NCBI GenBank assembly: GCA_031378845.1
Contig: JANNES010000018.1
Span: 1 to 64,000 of the forward strand
Source: JAJNPS01 sp031378845
GTDB lineage: Bacteria; Pseudomonadota; Alphaproteobacteria; Rhodobacterales; Rhodobacteraceae
DNA length: 64,000 bases
Direction of reading: 5' to 3'
Position 1 is the first letter of the stretch. Each line of letters opens with the position of its first letter. The notes beneath the pieces are model-generated. The model ran no database searches and was not told the DNA's origin. It saw only the letters and a list, made by a program, of their open reading frames with translations. Below are positions 60,172 through 64,000 of the stretch, piece after piece. A program made the translations under genes and the position numbers.

Positions 60172-61371
60172 TCATCGGCGTGGTGCGCGACCTTGCGTAC
60201 CACCAAGCCGTGCAAACTGCCCCGATGGGACCGGATAGTCTTGCTTGGGCTGTGTCGCGATGGCCGCGATCCGCGCCTCGGCTGCCGCAATATCTGCGGG
60301 CCCCTCCAGCACCCGAAAACGGGTCGCATAGTCGCGCGCCTCACCCGCCCCGAGCCAGATCATCTCATCGCGTTCGCGGGCAAAGAGGTTGCCTTTGACA
60401 TGGTGGGTCGAAGGCTCCACCCCCATCACATAATGCCCGGCCTGAAAGTTCTGCCACTGCAAAGCACAAGGAAGTTGATCCTTGCGGGTCTGGATTTCGA
60501 TGCCCAAGCCGATCCCGTCATTGACCACCGCGACAGGCACCAGACCTGCGGCATCTGCCGCCATATCATGCTCCCACACTTGTTCGGCGAAACCTGTCCG
60601 GGGCGCCGGGCAGCGGCGATAACCGACCCCTTGCGCGTCCAGCCCGCCCGGCTCGTGCGACGCCCACACCACATCACGGATGGGTGCCAGATAGCGTGAC
60701 CCGTCGTCGACAACCGGATAGCCCAGATTGACGTGATACAACAGCATATGCGGGGTCAGCGCAAAACCGGCATTGACCACCCGGTCGCTCAGGCGCACCT
60801 CGTTGCCGCCCAAATCCGCCTCGATCCGTCGGTGCAGGTGCAGCACTTCGCCAAAGACGGCAGCCTGAACCACCACGCCTTCGGCCCATAAGACACATCG
60901 GTCGCCCTCCCACCGCTCGCCATAGCCGGTCAGCCGTGCGGGGATTGCCCCGATCCGGCCGTGCAGCCCATGGCGAACCGTGGTTTTGCGCGGGTAGTTG
61001 TAGTTCAGCGCAGGGACGTCCTCAGCGCCCAGGATGTGGTCCAGCCCGCAGGTGGATAGGAACCCCGAGAACGACCGCGCCCAGCCCAGTCCGTCCTCGC
61101 CCTCAGGCTCATGCAGGCCGGGATGGCGAAATCCTGTGGGTGAATGCCAGCCGATGGCGCGGTCATTGTGGGATAACTCGGCGATATCCATCGCCCGATC
61201 CACCAGCACCGAAAAACGCAACCCGCTGCCGGTGCTGAACGCCAGCATCCGCATGCCGCGTTCGACCCCGTCTGCCAACGTGACGAGCCGCACCCCGCCA
61301 AACTGGGACGGGCTTCCTGACCGCTGCGCGAGTGTCGCGCTGGTATGGGACTGCCCGTAGAGGTCTACCAA
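60172..61371 (-). CDS. DUF4432 / aldose-epimerase-like protein
   Basis: A 399-residue galactose-mutarotase-fold protein. Motifs: VERGMRMLAFSTGSGLRFSV, LVDRAMDIAELSHNDRAIGW, HGLHGRIGAIPARLTGYGER, HRRIEADLGGNEVRLSDRVV, LLYHVNLGYPVVDDGSRYL and the C-terminal HYVMGVEPSTH. Family members are thought to bind or epimerise sugars. Its place next to a sugar importer and LacI gene supports a sugar-related role. It ends 41 bp from the LacI gene (convergent). Confidence 0.82.
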   Translation of the reverse strand: MVDLYGQSHTSATLAQRSGSPSQFGGVRLVTLADGVERGMRMLAFSTGSGLRFSVLVDRAMDIAELSHNDRAIGWHSPTGFRHPGLHEPEGEDGLGWARSFSGFLSTCGLDHILGAEDVPALNYNYPRKTTVRHGLHGRIGAIPARLTGYGERWEGDRCVLWAEGVVVQAAVFGEVLHLHRRIEADLGGNEVRLSDRVVNAGFALTPHMLLYHVNLGYPVVDDGSRYLAPIRDVVWASHEPGGLDAQGVGYRRCPAPRTGFAEQVWEHDMAADAAGLVPVAVVNDGIGLGIEIQTRKDQLPCALQWQNFQAGHYVMGVEPSTHHVKGNLFARERDEMIWLGAGEARDYATRFRVLEGPADIAAAEARIAAIATQPKQDYPVPSGQFARLGGTQGRAPRR

Positions 61372-61770
61372 CGCGGATCGCCCCTTCTTGCTTTTGAGAC
61401 CCGCATTTGTTCGCTACCCTTCCTTCAACATGACGGCCTGACAGCCAGTTCTTGATGTCTTTTGGCATGGCCTTGATGGCCCATCGGCGGTCCAAAGCGG
61501 TGGAAAATCCAAAGGTATCCGTGATTACCGAGTATGATACGACCATCGACCAGATCAATCCAATCCGAAGTCCATCAAAACGCATCAGCCGATTTGTCTT
61601 TGGGTCAAATCGCCGATTGACTGGCATGCACGACTGCCATACGCGTGATGGGCCCCGTCACGCGAGCCGGCTCCGGCTCCTTGCGCCCAAAACTGCGGCG
61701 CCCAATCCGGACGTGGGTCTTGCTCATGTCAGAGCAAAGCCGGTTTGCGCCATGCGACGGGACCGCCGAG
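61372..61770. other. Stretch without a supported gene
   Basis: The first 60 bp contain AGAAGGGG, the ribosome binding site of the minus-strand DUF4432 gene. The rest has short open frames on both strands with no recognisable family and no start signal. It borders an IS6 transposase relic, so it may be old insertion debris. Confidence 0.45.
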
Positions 61771-62060
61771 CTTTGCCATGTCACACCGCTCAACCCCCTC
61801 GGCAATGTCAATGCCAGCCCCGAGAGCACCCGGTTGACGGTGATGATGCAGATACGCTGTCGGCTGTCGCTGTGACATGCGCAGGACCTTGTGCACCAGC
61901 GCCGTATCGAGGTCAGCCACGAAACGGCGCGGGTCTGGTGGCATCGGTTGTGGCCGATCGTTGGCGCAGAAATTCGTCGCCATCCATGCATCGATCCAAA
62001 CCATTTCAACGAAAAACGCAGCTTTTGTGGCCGAACGTAGCAAACTTGGTGAGGGCTAAC
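61771..62060 (+). pseudogene. IS6-family transposase relic
   Basis: The plus strand reads NASPESTRLTVMMQIRCRLS, an in-frame TGA at about 61873-61875, then HAQDLVHQRRIEVSHETARV and WWHRLWPIVGAEIRR. Position for position this follows the N-terminus of the intact transposases (TSPEIIRLAVMLYVRYPLSL, RNVEDLLHERGIEISHETVR). In another frame, KFVAIHASIQTISTKNAAFV corresponds to their C-terminus (KFVAVHASVHNLFNTE). The catalytic middle is deleted. This is an old, much-diverged copy with a stop, a deletion and a frameshift. Confidence 0.7.
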
Positions 62061-62383
62061 AGGTTGCGACGACTGGAAAACTGAAACGAGTTTGCAGTGT
62101 TTTGCCAGCGCCCCGGCACACATCGGAAGGTCGCGTGGATGGGCATCCGCTGGACGGGCAACCCGCAGCACCACATCGGATTCGCCAGTTGACCAAGAAT
62201 GCAGCTATGTTGCCCCAAACAAGGCTATCTCGCACCATAGACGCCAAACCTTGTTTCGCCCGGCTTACCTCGACGCCGACCAGACTGAGTTTCGGATCAT
62301 AACGATTGAATATTTGCCACAAGCGTCGTCACCAAACGCCGGCGCGGGTTTGACCGCGCACAATCAACCCCTTGGAGGATCGC
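62061..62383. other. Gap before the amino-acid transporter operon
   Basis: No gene is supported. The stretch starts at the IS6 relic and ends with the TTGGAGG ribosome binding site of the binding-protein gene at 62384. I see no strong -35/-10 pair, but the operon promoter should lie here. Confidence 0.45.
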
Positions 62384-63178
62384 ATGACTTATTTCATTTC
62401 TCGCCGCGCCAGTCTTGGCATTGCCATCGCTGCCGCGTTTCTGACCAGCTCATTCATGCCAGCACAGGCCGATGTTCTGGACGATGTCACGGCAGCCGGC
62501 GTCATCAAAGTCGGGATTTTTGAGGATTTCCCGCCCTTTGCCTCGCTGAATGCTGACCTGAAGATCGAAGGCTATGATACCGAAGTTGCTGACAAACTGG
62601 CCGCAGCGCTGGGTGTGAAGGTGGAGCTGGTGGGCATCACAGGGCAGAACCGCATTCCGTTTCTGACCGAAGGCAAGGTCGATCTGTTGCTGAGCATCGG
62701 CTACAGCGACGAGCGCGCGCAGGTCGTCGACTACACCGACGCATACGCGCCCTATTACATCGCCGTGATGGGGCCGAAGGAACTGGACGTGACCGATGCG
62801 GCAGGCCTGTCGGGCAAGACCATTGCGGTGAACCGTGGCACTCTGGAAGACACCGAAGTCACCAAGGTTGCTCCGGCGGATGCCGACATCCAGCGCTACA
62901 GCGACTATAGCGGCGTGATCTCGGCTTTCTTGTCGGGTCAGGCACAGCTGATGGTTGTGGGCAATGATGTCGGTGCCACGATCCTTGCGCAAAACCCGGC
63001 GATCGAGCCGGTTGAGAAGTTCCTGCTCTTGACCTCGCCGTCGCAAATGGCCGTCAAAAAGGGCGAGGCCCGGCTGCAAAAGGCGCTGAATGACGCGCTG
63101 ATCGCGATGAAGGCCGATGGCCAGTTGAACGCGCTGGCGGTCAAGTGGCTGAAGCAGCCCTTGGTCGAGGGCTTCTAA
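62384..63178 (+). CDS. Polar amino-acid ABC transporter substrate-binding protein
   Basis: A 264-residue family-3 periplasmic binding protein. The signal peptide MTYFISRRASLGIAIAAAFL ends near MPAQAD. The mature part has IKVGIFEDFPPFASLNADLK, EGYDTEVADKLAAALGVKVE, NRIPFLTEGKVDLLLSIGYS and ERAQVVDYTDAY, the standard SBP_bac_3 sequence. TTGGAGG lies 6 bases before ATG 62384. First gene of an operon with two permeases, the second cut by the window edge. Confidence 0.92.
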   Translation: MTYFISRRASLGIAIAAAFLTSSFMPAQADVLDDVTAAGVIKVGIFEDFPPFASLNADLKIEGYDTEVADKLAAALGVKVELVGITGQNRIPFLTEGKVDLLLSIGYSDERAQVVDYTDAYAPYYIAVMGPKELDVTDAAGLSGKTIAVNRGTLEDTEVTKVAPADADIQRYSDYSGVISAFLSGQAQLMVVGNDVGATILAQNPAIEPVEKFLLLTSPSQMAVKKGEARLQKALNDALIAMKADGQLNALAVKWLKQPLVEGF

Positions 63179-63185
63179 GTCCTTC

Positions 63186-63851
63186 ATGGGCTACGCGTTC
63201 GATTTCAGTGCGATTTCGCAAAACACGGGCCTGCTCCTTCACGGGGCAGGCCTGACGGTTGGGCTGACGGCCATCGCAGCAACACTTGGCATGGCGCTGA
63301 GCATCGGTGGCGCTGCGGCGCGCCTGTGGGGTGGCCGCTGGTTGCGCGGGCTGGTCGGGGCGTATGTCGAGCTGATCCGCAACACGCCGTTCATCGTGCA
63401 GCTGTTCTTCATCTTTTTCGGCCTGCCCAGCATCGGCGTCAAGCTGTCGGCGTTCGAGGCAGCAGCCTTGGCGATGACCATCAACCTGACGGCCTACGGC
63501 ATCGAGATTGTCCGCGCCGGGATCGAGGCCGTGCCGCCGGGTCAACGCGAGGCGGGCTTTGCCCTTGGCATCGCGCCGATCTCCGCCTTTGTCTACATTG
63601 TCTTGCCGCAGGCAATTGCCGTGGTTTATCCGGCCCTTGTCAGCCAGATCATCATCACGATGCTGGAATCGGCGGTGGTTTCACAGGTCGCCGTTACCGA
63701 TCTGACCCATGCCGCCGATCTGATCCAGTCGCGCACCTACCGTGCGTTCGAGACGTATTTTGCCGTGACCGTGATCTATCTGGGCATGGCACTGCTGCTG
63801 CGCTGGCTGTTCATTCTGGCCGGGCGCAGGCTTTTCGTGGGGAAACGCTGA
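63186..63851 (+). CDS. Polar amino-acid ABC transporter permease (HisM/GlnP type)
   Basis: A 221-residue permease of the His/Glu/Gln/Arg family. The first helix is followed by VELIRNTPFIVQLFFIFFGL, the family signature, and the coupling loop ngYGIEIVRAGIEAVPPGQREAGFALG is in the normal place. It starts 7 bp after the binding-protein stop and overlaps the next permease by 1 nt (TGATG). Confidence 0.92.
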   Translation: MGYAFDFSAISQNTGLLLHGAGLTVGLTAIAATLGMALSIGGAAARLWGGRWLRGLVGAYVELIRNTPFIVQLFFIFFGLPSIGVKLSAFEAAALAMTINLTAYGIEIVRAGIEAVPPGQREAGFALGIAPISAFVYIVLPQAIAVVYPALVSQIIITMLESAVVSQVAVTDLTHAADLIQSRTYRAFETYFAVTVIYLGMALLLRWLFILAGRRLFVGKR

Positions 63852-64000
63852 TGGTCAATCTGACGCTGGCCGACATCATCCCGTTCTTGCTGCTTGCCGC
63901 GCGCTGGACGCTGCTCTTGGCGGCCATTGCCTTTGTCGGCGGAACGGTCGGGGCGATGTTGCTGCTGCTTTGGCGATACGGCGCACCAAGGGTCGGTGGT
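63851..64000 (+). CDS. Polar amino-acid ABC transporter permease, 5' part (cut by window edge)
   Basis: The first 50 codons are visible: MVNLTLADIIPFLLLAARWT and then a hydrophobic helix (LLLAAIAFVGGTVGAMLLLL), followed by WRYGAP. This is the usual N-terminus of a second HisQ/HisM-type permease, which pairs with the preceding one. ATG 63851 overlaps the previous stop. The ATPase gene is expected just beyond the window. Confidence 0.85.
   Translation, partial: MVNLTLADIIPFLLLAARWTLLLAAIAFVGGTVGAMLLLLWRYGAPRVGG

Noticed and set aside
1..64000. CRISPR array, tRNA, rRNA, prophage or toxin-antitoxin genes
   Set aside because: Read for regularly spaced repeats and for characteristic gene motifs; none was found.

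Overview
The window is GC-rich and densely coded. It carries six solute importers, several catabolic islands and local LacI/GntR/LysR/LuxR/TetR regulators. Gene families, the Tat-type solute-binding proteins and the polyamine/ketose gene sets suggest an alphaproteobacterium, most likely Rhodobacteraceae, and an accessory region (plasmid, chromid or chromosomal island). That taxonomic call is inference from gene content only; no rRNA, tRNA or replication gene is present.

Layout. (1) 1-2820 is a scrapyard: the right end of an IS6-family element has cut off the 5' part of a sensor histidine kinase, followed by an internally deleted IS6 derivative, a headless hisA-like fragment and a serine-recombinase fragment. 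(2) 2822-11954 is a LacI-controlled catabolic and uptake locus: an apparently active enolase-superfamily enzyme, its LacI regulator, a second enolase-superfamily protein that has lost its catalytic residues, and a complete Dpp/Opp-type ABC importer. Two near-identical palindromes mark the likely operators. (3) 12064-12880 is a complete IS6-family copy. (4) 13340-21650 is a sugar-acid island: a CUT2-type importer, a cyclase-family hydrolase, an L-idonate-5-dehydrogenase-like enzyme, a GntR regulator, mannonate dehydratase (uxuA) and a fructuronate-reductase-like gene cut after about 41 codons by another complete IS6 copy (21651-22470). (5) 22471-23611 is decayed DNA that includes an MmeI-like DNA methyltransferase pseudogene.

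(6) 23612-39005 looks like a peptide/guanidino-compound and polyamine island: a second Dpp/Opp importer arranged divergently, an exported amidohydrolase, two overlapping agmatine deiminases, LuxR and LysR regulators, N-carbamoylputrescine amidase, a polyamine-type aminotransferase and a third guanidino-modifying (amidinotransferase-fold) enzyme. Together these would take agmatine to putrescine and on to 4-aminobutanal. (7) 39795-43012 holds a cupin and a split Tm-1-like pair under a TetR regulator.

(8) 43271-54831 is a CUT1-type importer with two ATPases and a 62-residue membrane protein, followed by a GntR regulator, two dehydrogenase/dehydratase genes and three TIM-barrel epimerase-like genes. 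The same 15-bp palindromic sequence precedes the importer and one epimerase operon, and a related perfect palindrome precedes the other, which suggests a single GntR regulon. (9) 54891-61371 is a third sugar importer (single-ATPase CUT2 type) with a hydroxyacid dehydrogenase, a LacI regulator and a DUF4432/aldose-epimerase-like protein. (10) 61372-62383 holds an IS6 transposase relic, and 62384-64000 starts a polar amino-acid ABC importer that runs off the window.
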